DNA from: an uncultured Alphaproteobacteria bacterium
GTDB taxonomy: Bacteria; Pseudomonadota; Alphaproteobacteria; Micavibrionales; Micavibrionaceae
Length of the DNA: 64,000 bases
NCBI GenBank assembly: GCA_937923625.1
Contig: CALDTV010000015.1
Coordinates: 62,001-126,000 of the forward strand
Direction: 5' to 3'
Position numbers and translations under genes: made by a program. The stretch's first letter is position 1. Each line of letters starts with the position of its first letter. This document shows positions 36,525 through 47,216 of this stretch, piece by piece. The notes under the pieces are model-generated. The model saw nothing but the letters and a program-made list of their open reading frames with translations. It was not told the origin of the DNA and searched no databases.

Positions 36525-37571
36525 ATGAGTTTGTCTTCTCTTTTTGTTTTGGGTTTTGTGGGCTTTTTGGTGTCACTTGCTTTTTTTAAAGTAGGGATAA
36601 AATTGGCGCATAAAATTGGGCTGGTTGATACACCTGACCAAAATGGAGGGCGTAAAAATCATGAAAATATTATTCCGCTAATTGGTGGGCTGGTGATTAT
36701 TCCTGTGTTCATTTCGCTTTGTTACATCGCAAAAGTGCCAGACAGCCTATTAATTGCGCCACTTTTCGGCGGGGTTATCTTGTGGCTCATTATTGGGGCG
36801 CTTGATGATAAATTTGAAATTTTGCCTTGGGCGCGGTTCGTTGTCCAAATATGGGTGTCCTGTTTCGTGGCAATTTTCTGCCAAGCAGAGTTAACAAATT
36901 TGGGCAATCTTTTTGGTTTCGGTGATGTGCATTTGGGTTGGTTTGGTGTTGCCTTTACCGCAACGTGCCTTGTTTTATTAATGAATGCGATCAATATGCT
37001 GGACGGTGTTGATGGGCTGGCGGGCGGCTTTATTGCTATTGCGTTGGGCTGGTTTATTTTTGCCGCATGGCAAGCCGGTGCCTCGGCGTTATTCTCCCCT
37101 TTGTTCTTACTGCTCATGCCTATACTGGCATTTTTATGTTTTAACGCACGTCATCCTTGGCGCAAAAAAGCATCGCTTTTTATGGGGGATGCGGGATCCA
37201 TGTCGCTTGCTCTTATCCTCGGTTGGTTTGCGATTACGTTGGCGCAAACACAAATGCCGCAACAAATTTTTTCTCCTGTTGTCATTATCTGGATTATGAC
37301 GGTGCCTATTGTTGATACTTTCGCCGTTTTCTTCACCCGTATGAGGCAAGGGCGCAGTGCGTTTGATGCAGATCGACTGCATTTGCATTACATCATGATT
37401 GATTCAGGCATTAGCCCTGCCAAAACAACTTTTTTGATCTGGTGTCTTGCCATTGTGACAGGCGCGATAGGCTATATTAGCAACCAGATGGGTGTGCCAG
37501 ATTATGTACTACTTTATAGCTGGTCAGCAATTTGGCTTGGTTATGCTTTTTATCGTATTAAGCACGCCTAA
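36525..37571 (+). CDS. undecaprenyl-phosphate phosphoglycosyl transferase (WecA/MraY family)
   Basis: A 348-residue membrane enzyme of the PNPT family that transfers a sugar-1-phosphate to undecaprenyl phosphate, starting synthesis of a lipid-linked glycan. About ten hydrophobic segments are seen. Key motifs are GLVDTPDQNGGRKNHE, GALDDKFEI, NAINMLDGVDGLAGG (metal-binding Asp) and LFMGDAGSMSLAL. The start at 36525 is preceded by AGCGGA; the frame is open further upstream but that part overlaps mnmC. The WecA-like branch fits better than MraY, since no mur genes are near. It would initiate O-antigen or another surface polymer. Confidence 0.88.
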   Translation: MSLSSLFVLGFVGFLVSLAFFKVGIKLAHKIGLVDTPDQNGGRKNHENIIPLIGGLVIIPVFISLCYIAKVPDSLLIAPLFGGVILWLIIGALDDKFEILPWARFVVQIWVSCFVAIFCQAELTNLGNLFGFGDVHLGWFGVAFTATCLVLLMNAINMLDGVDGLAGGFIAIALGWFIFAAWQAGASALFSPLFLLLMPILAFLCFNARHPWRKKASLFMGDAGSMSLALILGWFAITLAQTQMPQQIFSPVVIIWIMTVPIVDTFAVFFTRMRQGRSAFDADRLHLHYIMIDSGISPAKTTFLIWCLAIVTGAIGYISNQMGVPDYVLLYSWSAIWLGYAFYRIKHA

Positions 37572-37623
37572 TAAAATTTAACCATAATTTTGGCAAGGCA
37601 GAGCAAAGCATTGCGATGCGGGG

Positions 37624-38892
37624 CTAAATTTTTGTAAATCTATCCATCACCGCTGTTGCGACAAGGTCGCCTGTGACGTTCAACGTTGTGCGGCACATAT
37701 CCAAAATACGATCAATGCCCAGAATAATACCAATCCCTTCGGGGGGGACACCAATACCAGACAAAATTGTTGCTAATACAATAATACCAACACCTGGGGT
37801 CGCGGGCGTTCCGATGGACGCACCGACAGTTGTAATCATCAGCAAAAATATTTCCCCTGTGCTGAGGTCTACGCCAAAAAGTGAGCACAAAAAGAGGGCG
37901 GCGACAGCTTGATACAATGCTGTGCCATCCATATTAATTGTGGTACCAAGGGGAATAACAAAGCGGGAGACGCGCTCATCAATCTTCATGTTTACTTCTG
38001 CGGCGCGCAGGGAGAAAGGCATAGTCGCAGCCGAGCTAGAGGTTGAAAAGGCAAATATTTGCGCGTTTCGGATGGAGCGTAAAAACTGTAAAGGCGAACG
38101 TTTTGCAACAACAGCAATAATCACAAGATAGACCAAAAACATAGAAAATAGCCCAAGCAAGACAGCCAAGGCATAAGCACCAACACCCGTTACAGCATCC
38201 GCACCCATTTGGATGGTGACATTACAAATAAGCCCAAAGACCGCATAGGGTGCTAACTTCATTGTCCATTCAATAACTTTCATGGTGGCAGCTTGCGCGA
38301 ACATGCATAATTCTTCGAAGGGTTTGCCTGTTTCTTTTGGGATGCTAAGCATGATGATGCCTGCCAAAATAGAGAAGATCACAATTTGCAACATATTTTT
38401 ATCAAGGCTTGCTTCGGTCAAGCTCACAGGCATCATATTTTCAATGCGTTGTGGAATGCTCAGTTCGTCAAAAATTTGAAAGGGGGTGTCGCTGGCCGCC
38501 ATCATATTTTCAACAAAGGCGGTATTCATATATTGCGCGGGCTGAATGATTTGAACGATAAAAACACCAATGGAAATAGAAATAAAACTAGTGATTAAAA
38601 AATAAGGCACAATCTTAGCGCCCATTGATTTTAAAAAGCTGAGCGATCCGCTATCAATAATACCTAAAACAATCGAGCTGATCACAAGCGGTACAACCAC
38701 CATTTTTAAAAGCCCTAAAAAGATAATACCCGGAAGCGCAAGCCATTCCCCCCACGTGCCAGCTGTCATGCTGTCGACCAATGCCATTCCTGTCGGAGAG
38801 AGGGCATATCCAATTGTTATGCCAAGTGCCATACCGATTAAAATACGTATCCAAAGGGTTTTATCTGTCTGTGGAATCGGGTGGTTTGTCAT
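37624..38892 (-). CDS. dicarboxylate/amino acid:cation symporter (DAACS family)
   Basis: A 422-residue secondary transporter of the GltP/DctA type driving glutamate, aspartate or C4-dicarboxylate uptake with H+ or Na+. Characteristic pieces are the serine-rich FAFSTSSSAATMPFSLRAAE hairpin, TINMDGTALYQAVAALFL and GTPATPGVGIIVLATIL with GIDRILDMCRTTLNVTGD. Eight hydrophobic segments and two re-entrant loops are expected. The precise substrate cannot be told. It is monocistronic and divergent from the EF-hand gene. Confidence 0.93.
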   Translation of the reverse strand: MTNHPIPQTDKTLWIRILIGMALGITIGYALSPTGMALVDSMTAGTWGEWLALPGIIFLGLLKMVVVPLVISSIVLGIIDSGSLSFLKSMGAKIVPYFLITSFISISIGVFIVQIIQPAQYMNTAFVENMMAASDTPFQIFDELSIPQRIENMMPVSLTEASLDKNMLQIVIFSILAGIIMLSIPKETGKPFEELCMFAQAATMKVIEWTMKLAPYAVFGLICNVTIQMGADAVTGVGAYALAVLLGLFSMFLVYLVIIAVVAKRSPLQFLRSIRNAQIFAFSTSSSAATMPFSLRAAEVNMKIDERVSRFVIPLGTTINMDGTALYQAVAALFLCSLFGVDLSTGEIFLLMITTVGASIGTPATPGVGIIVLATILSGIGVPPEGIGIILGIDRILDMCRTTLNVTGDLVATAVMDRFTKI

Positions 38893-39032
38893 TTTTTTTC
38901 TCTTTTTTATTGTTTAATATCAATATTTTGTAGGGTTTTTGTAACTTTTTTAGACTTTTTGCGAAGGGTTTCTTATGCTCAAGCGTATAAAGAGTATAAA
39001 TTAATAAACTCAAACAACAAAGGATACTTAAA

Positions 39033-39341
39033 ATGAAAAAACTTCTTATGCTCGCAGCGGCGATACTTGTCTTTCAAGCTACACCTGTTTTGGCGGATAA
39101 CCACGGTGATCACGGTGGCAAAAAAGGTAAGATGTTTGAAAAGCATGACACAAATGGTGACGGCATGGTTTCTGAAGCTGAGTTTTTAGAACATGCAAAA
39201 AAGAAATTTGCAGAAAAAGATACAAATGGTGATGGTTCGATTTCAAAAGAAGAAGCCAAAGCAGCCAAGAAAGGTAAGCGCAGCAAAATGAAAGAAAATA
39301 TGAAAGAGCGCATGCAAGAAAAAAGAAATTCTGCTGAATAA
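39033..39341 (+). CDS. exported EF-hand protein
   Basis: A 102-residue protein with a signal peptide (1-21, cleavage near VLADN) and two canonical EF-hand loops: DTNGDGMVSEAE (39-50) and DTNGDGSISKEE (63-74), each with Asp/Asn at positions 1, 3, 5 and Glu at 12. It should bind Ca2+ in the periplasm. The N-terminus of the mature form is His/Asp-rich (DNHGDHGGKKGK) and might bind transition metals; the tail is very basic and Met-rich. It stands 30 bases before an ECF sigma factor gene, suggesting a common transcript and a link to envelope signalling. Confidence 0.88.
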   Translation: MKKLLMLAAAILVFQATPVLADNHGDHGGKKGKMFEKHDTNGDGMVSEAEFLEHAKKKFAEKDTNGDGSISKEEAKAAKKGKRSKMKENMKERMQEKRNSAE

Positions 39342-39371
39342 GAATATCCATCGGAAAATTTTGTAAAAAAA

Positions 39372-39974
39372 TTGACAAAATCTTTAACAGATTTAAGTGA
39401 TGAAAGCCTGATGGAGCGGATAAAATTCCAAGATCATCAGGCTTTTTCTATTCTTGTCGATCGGCATACGGATAAATTTTATGGCGCGGCGTATCGTATG
39501 GTCATGAACCGTGAAACGGCAGAAGATATTACGCAAGAGGCCTTTATAAAATTATGGGAGAATCCTAAAATTTGGAAAAGTGATAAAAAAGCAAAATTTA
39601 CAACATGGTTTTACCGTATTGTCACCAACCAAGCGTTAGATTTTTTGCGTAAGAATAAAAAACAAATAGACGGTTTAGAAGTTGATGATTTTGTGGCGCA
39701 TGACATGGCACAAGACAAGCAGATTGAACAAAATGAACAACAACATTCATTGGATAAAGCCTTAAAAACATTGCCAGATAATCAGCTAACGGCGTTAAAT
39801 TTATGTTTCTATGAAGGCATTAAAAATAAAGAGGCCGCAAAGATTATGAAGGTAAATGTTAAGGCACTGGAGTCCTTATTAATGCGGGCAAAAACAAACT
39901 TAAAAAACGCGTTGACGCGTGACGGTGTGATTGAAGACAAAACACTTAAAAATACCAAAGGAGAAGTAGCATGA
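39372..39974 (+). CDS. ECF-family RNA polymerase sigma factor
   Basis: A 200-residue sigma factor with region 2 (FSILVDRHTDKFYGAAYRMV, then ETAEDITQEAFIKLWE and WKSDKKAKFTTWFYRIVTNQALDFLR) and region 4 (ALKTLPDNQLTALNLCFYEG followed by NKEAAKIMKVNVKALESLLMRAKTNLK). The start is a TTG at 39372; no ATG gives a complete region 2. No clear Shine-Dalgarno is present. Its stop overlaps the next gene by four bases, and the following small membrane protein is in the usual place for an anti-sigma factor. Expected to direct an extracytoplasmic response regulon. Confidence 0.9.
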   Translation: MTKSLTDLSDESLMERIKFQDHQAFSILVDRHTDKFYGAAYRMVMNRETAEDITQEAFIKLWENPKIWKSDKKAKFTTWFYRIVTNQALDFLRKNKKQIDGLEVDDFVAHDMAQDKQIEQNEQQHSLDKALKTLPDNQLTALNLCFYEGIKNKEAAKIMKVNVKALESLLMRAKTNLKNALTRDGVIEDKTLKNTKGEVA

Positions 39975-40273
39975 ATGATAACAGCAATTTAGAACGTATT
40001 TTACATGAGCGTCACGTGCCAGCTGCTTCGACGAACTTGGCCGCGCGTATTAAGACTTCTGCAAAAGTAACGCAGGATATCCCATTTTATCAGAGTCTCT
40101 TGAATGACATCACTTCGATAATGATTATTCCAAAACCTGCTTACGCGTTGGCGGCGATGTTGGTTCTGGGCGTTTTTATTGGGGTGGAAATGAACACAGG
40201 AACAGATATGGCGCTTAGCAGTACGGATGATCTGTTTGCGTTCGCAGATATTGAACAAGGGGGATGGTTATAA
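39971..40273 (+). CDS. small single-pass membrane protein, candidate anti-sigma factor
   Basis: A 100-residue protein translationally coupled to the sigma factor (ATGA overlap) and one base before the next gene. The N-terminal 50 residues are cytoplasmic and mostly helical (NSNLERILHERHVPAASTNLAARIKTSAKVTQD is split here as motifs NLERILHERHV and NLAARI). One membrane segment lies at about 56-72 (AYALAAMLVLGVFIGVEM), and a short periplasmic tail follows. Position and topology match CnrY/anti-sigma proteins, but there is no zinc-binding HxxxCxxC motif. The anti-sigma assignment is inferred from context. Confidence 0.7.
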   Translation: MNDNSNLERILHERHVPAASTNLAARIKTSAKVTQDIPFYQSLLNDITSIMIIPKPAYALAAMLVLGVFIGVEMNTGTDMALSSTDDLFAFADIEQGGWL

Positions 40274-40274
40274 A

Positions 40275-40754
40275 ATGAAAAAGGCCATAAAAATTATTTT
40301 TACAGTGTCCGTGTTGCTAAACATAGCCCTTATTGGGGTTGTTGGTGGGCATGCGTTCAAGAAGCAAAAGGGGTATGAAAGCCATAATAAATTTGAAAAT
40401 TTAAGTGCTGAAACGCGTGATATCTTAGAAGCAAACCGCCAAAAAATGCGCGCTGATAAAAAAGGTAATTGGGAACGTAAAAAACAAGATCGTGAAGCGT
40501 TACAAAAAATTATTAGCGCCGATGTTTTTAACCGTGATGAGTATAACGACGCGGTGGGTAAAATGCTGGATCAACGTGATGATATGATGCGCAGCAAAGC
40601 CGCGACGATGGCAGAAATATTAGACAGCTTACCACAAGCCGAGCGTGAGGAATTATCAAAGCATATCATGCGCGGTTTATCAGGGCAGAAGCGCCACAAA
40701 AAATATGGCTCATGTAAAGGCCGTGAAGAGGGCGCAAAGGGCGCGGATAAGTAA
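40275..40754 (+). CDS. CnrX-like periplasmic metal-sensor / Metal_resist family protein
   Basis: A 159-residue protein anchored by an N-terminal membrane segment (KIIFTVSVLLNIALIGVVGG, about 5-24), with a helical, charged periplasmic domain. Segments FENLSAETRDILEANRQKMR and YNDAVGKMLDQRDDMMRSKA, then ILDSLPQAEREELSKHI, fit the Spy/CpxP/CnrX-like fold. The His/Lys/Cys-rich tail (QKRHKKYGSCKGREEG) may bind metal. The ATG at 40275 is chosen over an upstream start that overlaps the preceding gene. With its neighbours it forms a sigma, membrane protein, sensor set like cnrYXH of Cupriavidus. Confidence 0.75.
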   Translation: MKKAIKIIFTVSVLLNIALIGVVGGHAFKKQKGYESHNKFENLSAETRDILEANRQKMRADKKGNWERKKQDREALQKIISADVFNRDEYNDAVGKMLDQRDDMMRSKAATMAEILDSLPQAEREELSKHIMRGLSGQKRHKKYGSCKGREEGAKGADK

Positions 40755-40771
40755 ACATATTTAAAGAGAAA

Positions 40772-40802
40772 ATTTGCAATGCTAATTTGAGCCAATGCAA
40801 AT
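40772..40802. terminator. inverted repeat between convergent genes
   Basis: ATTTGCA (40772-40778) and TGCAAAT (40796-40802) pair across 17 bases, between the stops of the CnrX-like gene and trhO. It may be a bidirectional terminator; there is no long T-run. Confidence 0.3.
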
Positions 40803-40806
40803 GATT

Positions 40807-41769
40807 TTAAAGACGATCGGGCGTATCTTGCAGGTCATCGCCAGGGATGACTTCGCCCATTTTTTTCATTTGGTCGTGACGCATACGAAATGATCGCGCA
40901 CGCTCTGGCGTTAATTTATCAATGCAATGCGGGCAAGACACCCCTTTTTCGTAGCTTGCATCTTCTAAATCATCGGGCGATAACGGGAAGCGGCAACCAT
41001 AACAAATTTGGTATGGTGACTCTTGTAAATCTTGTCCAACGGCAACGCGGCGATCAAAAACAAAACAATCACCTTCCCATTGGCTTTGCTCTGCGGGGAC
41101 TTCTTCTAAATATTTTAAAATACCCCCTTGCAAGTGATAAACTTCTTCAAACCCATGTGCCAGCATATAGCTAGAGGCTTTTTCGCATCGAATGCCGCCT
41201 GTACAAAACATTGCGACTTTCTTTTGTTTGGTGGGGTCCATTTTTTCGGCAACGTAATCTTTGAATTCGGTGAAGGTTGCAATGTCAGGATCAATCGCGC
41301 CTTTAAAAATACCCACAGCGGTTTCGTAATCATTGCGTGTGTCAATCAACGTGACATCTGGATCACTGATGAGGTCGTTCCAATTTTCTGGCGTCACATA
41401 CGTGCCAACTTGTTTGGTGGGGTTGGCCTCTGGCGCTTTCATTGTGATAATTTCTTTTTTCAGGCGTACCTTAATACGGCGAAAAGGGCGCTCTTCAGCG
41501 GAAGAATATTTTAATTCGCCTTGCTTGATACCTGCGATCTCATCCAACAAATCAATGATCACATTGATAGCATCACCTTGTCCCGCAATCGTGCCGTTTA
41601 TACCTTCGGGTGCGATTAAAAGCGTGCCGCAAATATTTCGCGCATCACAAACATCTTTAATCTGCTTTTGCAGTTCTTTTAAAGTTTGAGGCGAATCCCC
41701 AAGCGCAACAAAGCGATAAAGCGCGGCAACCGTCCAAGGAACATTGGTAGATATATTATTTTCTTTCAT
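40807..41769 (-). CDS. trhO: tRNA uridine-34 hydroxylase TrhO (YceA-type rhodanese)
   Basis: A 320-residue protein of the TrhO/YceA family, which makes 5-hydroxyuridine at tRNA position 34 in an oxygen-dependent way. An N-terminal acylphosphatase-like domain (GTLLIAPEGINGTIAG) is followed by a rhodanese domain with active cysteine in CTGGIRCEKAS. A Cys-rich end (CYGCRFPLSPDDLE and KGVSCPHCIDKLT) is typical of the family. Length is normal. It is immediately downstream of oxyR on the same strand, 48 bases away. Confidence 0.92.
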   Translation of the reverse strand: MKENNISTNVPWTVAALYRFVALGDSPQTLKELQKQIKDVCDARNICGTLLIAPEGINGTIAGQGDAINVIIDLLDEIAGIKQGELKYSSAEERPFRRIKVRLKKEIITMKAPEANPTKQVGTYVTPENWNDLISDPDVTLIDTRNDYETAVGIFKGAIDPDIATFTEFKDYVAEKMDPTKQKKVAMFCTGGIRCEKASSYMLAHGFEEVYHLQGGILKYLEEVPAEQSQWEGDCFVFDRRVAVGQDLQESPYQICYGCRFPLSPDDLEDASYEKGVSCPHCIDKLTPERARSFRMRHDQMKKMGEVIPGDDLQDTPDRL

Positions 41770-41817
41770 GAAGCTTATATAAGTAATTTGTGAAGAAATT
41801 TCAATAAATATGACAGT

Positions 41818-42717
41818 TTAAGCCGTTAAAATGGCTTCAGCCTTCATCAAGATAGCGTTGATATCACTGGCACGGGGGTTTTCTGCGCGCCATGCAGCGC
41901 CAATTTTACGCGATGGCGGTGGAGATTCAAACGCATGTAAATCAAGCCTTTTGGGTAATGCGCCGTGATCTATGACCATCTGCGGGAGCAGTGTAATGCC
42001 ATGCCCTTGCGATACCATTTGAATAATGGTCAACAAGCTGGTGGCGCTGAGGGTTTTTTTATCTTCGTTATTCTGCATTTTACAGGCTGATAAGGCGTGA
42101 TCACGCAAGCAATGACCGTCTTCGAGTAATAAAAGCTTGTGCGCGTCTAAGTTATTTAAAGTTAATTTTTGTTTTGTTTTAAATGTCTTTTTTTGTGAAG
42201 CACATAAAAACGGTTCGTCAAAAAATATCTTTTGTTTCAAGTTAGGCGTTTCATAAGGAAAAGCCATAAGGGCGATATCGAGCGCGCTTTCTTCCAGTTT
42301 TGTAACGAGCGTGGCGCTCATCGCTTCGACAATTTGAAAATCAATATTGGGGAAGTTATTTTGTAAAGCAGGTAACAATGTTGGCAATAAATACGGCGCC
42401 ATTGTCGGAATAAGCCCCAGCCGAATATCCCCCGAAAGCGGTTTACTCATTTGTTGCGCCATATGCGAGAGGCTTTCCAAACGCGGCATGATGGCTTTGG
42501 CGGTGGTTAAAACTTCTAGGCCGAAGGGGGTAAAGATAAGTTTTTTATGTTGGCTGCGGTCCAGAACATCAAGGCCGAGTAATTTCTCCATCTCAGCGAT
42601 GCCTGCACTTAATGTGGGTTGCGTGACGAAGCACATATCTGCGGCGCGGCGGAAGTTACCCGTTTTTTCAAGGGCGATTAAATATTGCAGTTGGCGCAGG
42701 GTGGGGACATTATTCAT
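41818..42717 (-). CDS. oxyR: hydrogen peroxide-sensing LysR-type regulator OxyR
   Basis: A 299-residue LysR-family activator. The winged helix-turn-helix lies at about 5-65 (LQYLIALEKTGNFRRAADMC, then TQPTLSAGIAEMEKLLG). The redox pair is C203 and C212 in LLEDGHCLRDHALSAC, nine residues apart as C199 and C208 are in E. coli OxyR. When oxidised they form the activating disulfide. Divergent from katG with a near-perfect OxyR site between, and followed by ahpC, a nitroreductase and ahpD on the other strand: a classic peroxide regulon. Confidence 0.95.
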   Translation of the reverse strand: MNNVPTLRQLQYLIALEKTGNFRRAADMCFVTQPTLSAGIAEMEKLLGLDVLDRSQHKKLIFTPFGLEVLTTAKAIMPRLESLSHMAQQMSKPLSGDIRLGLIPTMAPYLLPTLLPALQNNFPNIDFQIVEAMSATLVTKLEESALDIALMAFPYETPNLKQKIFFDEPFLCASQKKTFKTKQKLTLNNLDAHKLLLLEDGHCLRDHALSACKMQNNEDKKTLSATSLLTIIQMVSQGHGITLLPQMVIDHGALPKRLDLHAFESPPPSRKIGAAWRAENPRASDINAILMKAEAILTA

Positions 42718-42751
42718 AAATAGATTATTCCATCAAATCATTACATTATCA

Positions 42752-42788
42752 ATAGATTTTATCTATCAATAAAAAAGATAATTACAGT
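42752..42788. promoter_or_regulatory. OxyR binding site between oxyR and katG
   Basis: The half-site ATAGATTTTATCTAT (42752-42766) fits the consensus ATAGnTnnnAnCTAT in every defined position. After seven bases comes a weaker second half (42774-42788, AAAGATAATTACAGT) that matches about five of nine defined positions. It lies 34 bases from the oxyR start and 73 bases before katG, suitable for autoregulation and katG activation. Confidence 0.8.
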
Positions 42789-42852
42789 TAGATTTAAGGC
42801 GAAGAATCCGCGTAATTTGATCTTACACAAGCAGAAGAACACACAAATATAA

Positions 42853-45069
<2,217 letters not shown>

Positions 45070-45082
45070 AATCGCTTCATTA

Positions 45083-45108
45083 TTATTGTGGCAGACAAGC
45101 CGCAATAA
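45083..45108. terminator. hairpin downstream of katG
   Basis: TTATTGTGGC (45083-45092) pairs with GCCGCAATAA (45099-45108) around a six-base loop, with one G-U position in RNA. It stands 14 bases after the katG stop but has no clear T-run, so termination may be partial. Confidence 0.4.
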
Positions 45109-45182
45109 CGTGTAATGATGATGCCATAATATGTATTGCGGCATATCGTATAAAATTAATTTTAAAAAAGGAGTAAAAGACT

Positions 45183-45770
45183 ATGCTTGGTATTGGAGAT
45201 AAATTACCTGAATTTACAGTAACTGGTGTGAAACCTGGTTTTATGATGCACGAAGAAAATGGTGTCAGTGCGTTTGAAGAAATTACGCAGGACAGCTTTG
45301 AAGGAAAATGGAAAGTAATTTTTTACTATCCAAAAGATTTCACATTTGTTTGCCCAACAGAAATTGTTGAGTTTGCAAAATTAAATGAAGAATTCGCTGA
45401 TCGTGATACAGTCGTCTTAGGCGGCAGCACAGATAACGAATTCTGTAAGCTCGCTTGGAGACGTGAGCATGCGGATTTAGCAAAACTTAACCAGTGGAGC
45501 TTTGCAGATACAACAGGCCAGTTGCTTGATGGCTTGGGCGTGCGTGATCGTGACGCGGGTGTTGCGCTTCGTGCAACATTCATCGTTGATCCCCATAATG
45601 TGATCCAGCAAGTTTCAGTAAACTCATTAAACGTAGGGCGTAACCCGAAAGAAATTCTACGTCTTGTTGATGCGTTACAAAGTGATGAGCTATGCCCATG
45701 TAACCGTCCCGTTGGTGGTGACACGATTGATGCGAGCGTCGTGGCGAATGATATGGCGAAGGCGGCTTAG
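45183..45770 (+). CDS. ahpC: peroxiredoxin, alkyl hydroperoxide reductase subunit AhpC
   Basis: A 195-residue 2-Cys peroxiredoxin reducing peroxides. The peroxidatic cysteine is C57 in DFTFVCPTEIVEF. The resolving cysteine is C171 or C173 in LCPCNRPVGGD; the CPC arrangement near the C-terminus is typical of the AhpE/AhpC group that uses AhpD and not AhpF. AAGGAG lies ten bases upstream of the ATG. It is part of the peroxide island; no ahpF is present, in accord with the ahpD-like gene downstream. Confidence 0.95.
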   Translation: MLGIGDKLPEFTVTGVKPGFMMHEENGVSAFEEITQDSFEGKWKVIFYYPKDFTFVCPTEIVEFAKLNEEFADRDTVVLGGSTDNEFCKLAWRREHADLAKLNQWSFADTTGQLLDGLGVRDRDAGVALRATFIVDPHNVIQQVSVNSLNVGRNPKEILRLVDALQSDELCPCNRPVGGDTIDASVVANDMAKAA

Positions 45771-45865
45771 GATCGCTTTTTTATAAAAACAAAATGTAAC
45801 GGGGCTATGTTCTTTTCGAATAAACTCCCGTTACATTCAAATATTTTGAAAGAAAAGAAAAAATT

Positions 45866-46468
45866 ATGAAAGTTTCTGAAGCTATCGCTGAACGCCGTGC
45901 CGTTAAGCATTTTGATGCGCACCATCAAATGAGCGATGACGAATTTAAGCATATGATGCAATTGGCGATGCAATCGCCAACATCATTTAACATTCAAAAT
46001 TGGCGCTTCGTGCGTGTTGTTGACTCAGCCAAGCGCGAGAAGATAAAGGCCGCGGCATGGGACCAAGCACAGGTGACGGATGCCTCTGCCCTGCTTATTA
46101 TATGTGCAGATGTTAAAGCATGGGATAAAGATCCTGCGCGATATTGGAAAAATGCACCGCAAGAAACCGCAGAATTAATGGTGTCTATGACGGGCCCTTT
46201 TTACGAAGGTCGTGAATGGTTGCAACGTGACGAAGCCATGCGATCTGTTGGGATTGCGGCGCAGACCCTGATGCTTTTAGCCAAAGAAATGGGATATGAT
46301 TCATGCCCCATGATTGGATTTGACCAAGAGGTTGTATCGGAGGTGATTAATCTGCCCAAAGATCACGCCATTGGCATGATGCTGGCGATTGGTAAGGAAG
46401 CCAAAGCCCCACATCCACGGGGGGGCTCAATTGATTTTGATGAGGCCGTGATAACGGATAATTTTTAA
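45866..46468 (+). CDS. nitroreductase family protein
   Basis: A 200-residue FMN-dependent oxidoreductase. The flavin-binding segment is AIAERRAVKHFDAHHQM at the start, and SPTSFNIQNWRFVRVVD and GIAAQTLMLLAKEMGYDSCPMIGFD are the other family marks. Members reduce nitro compounds, quinones or flavins with NAD(P)H. Located between ahpC and ahpD it may reduce quinones or act in electrophile defence; the physiological substrate is unknown. A GAAAGAAAAG stretch precedes the ATG. Confidence 0.9.
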   Translation: MKVSEAIAERRAVKHFDAHHQMSDDEFKHMMQLAMQSPTSFNIQNWRFVRVVDSAKREKIKAAAWDQAQVTDASALLIICADVKAWDKDPARYWKNAPQETAELMVSMTGPFYEGREWLQRDEAMRSVGIAAQTLMLLAKEMGYDSCPMIGFDQEVVSEVINLPKDHAIGMMLAIGKEAKAPHPRGGSIDFDEAVITDNF

Positions 46469-46505
46469 ACGTAAAATTTAAACATAAAATAAAGGAGTAT
46501 GAGAT

Positions 46506-47063
46506 ATGAGTATTGATACCATTAAATCAGCGATCCCTGATTATGCGAAGGATATTAAATTAAATATATCATCTTTGGCGAATGATGAGACGCTTAATGA
46601 GCAACAATTATGGGGTACAATGTTGGCGAGTGCGCTAGCGGGACGTAACGATTTCGTTATTGCGCAAGTGACCGAAGAAGCGGCGCAACATTTATCCCCT
46701 GAGGCCCTACAAGCCGCAAAAGCGGCGGCGGCTATCATGGCGATGAATAATGTTTATTACCGTTTTGTGCATTTAGCATCGAATAAAGATTATCAAACTA
46801 TGCAGGCAAAATTACGCATGAACATCATTGGTAATCCTGGTATTGATAAGGTTGATTTTGAGCTTTGGTCTTTGGCGGTATCCGTTGTGAATGCGTGTGG
46901 CATGTGTATTGATGCCCACGAAGCGCAATTAGCACAACATGGCGTCAGCAAAGAGCAAATCCAAACAGCGGCGCGCATAGCGGCAGTCATTCACGCGGCA
47001 AGCGCGGTCTTAGACGGCGAAGCCGCAATGAGCGGTCAAGAAAAGACGCCTATAGCGGCCTAA
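46506..47063 (+). CDS. ahpD: alkyl hydroperoxide reductase AhpD-like protein
   Basis: A 185-residue carboxymuconolactone-decarboxylase-fold protein with the catalytic CGMC pair (C131, C134) in [16 protein letters not shown]. In mycobacteria AhpD reduces AhpC using lipoamide as cofactor. Length and the [22 protein letters not shown] segment fit AhpD. A strong AAAGGAG lies just upstream. It is the last gene of the peroxide run and is followed by a strong terminator. Confidence 0.93.
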   Translation: MSIDTIKSAIPDYAKDIKLNISSLANDETLNEQQLWGTMLASALAGRNDFVIAQVTEEAAQHLSPEALQAAKAAAAIMAMNNVYYRFVHLASNKDYQTMQAKLRMNIIGNPGIDKVDFELWSLAVSVVNACGMCIDAHEAQLAQHGVSKEQIQTAARIAAVIHAASAVLDGEAAMSGQEKTPIAA

Positions 47064-47094
47064 TTTCTTTTAAGTTTCTATTTTTAAGATGAAT

Positions 47095-47126
47095 AAAAAG
47101 CTTGGGGATTTTCTCCAAGCTTTTTT
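47095..47126 (+). terminator. rho-independent terminator after ahpD
   Basis: The stem AAAAAGCTTGG pairs with CCAAGCTTTTT across a nine-base loop and runs into six T residues. It ends the peroxide operon 32 bases after the ahpD stop. Confidence 0.88.
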
Positions 47127-47216
47127 ATAACCCTTTAGTCGATTTTTTAAGAAATTTTCTTACGATAGACGAATATAAACAAAAAATTGCGATGACATAT
47201 AATATCGTTGTTATAG

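Noticed and set aside
37572-37623. Possible further repeat copy (GCAAAGCATTGCGATGCGGGG)
   Set aside because: Only a short GCATTGCGATGC palindrome, not clearly related to families A-C.
38940-38990. Possible ECF promoter (TGTAAC ... CGTATAA) before the EF-hand gene
   Set aside because: The two blocks are 38 bases apart, too far for one promoter, and the sigma factor's consensus is unknown.
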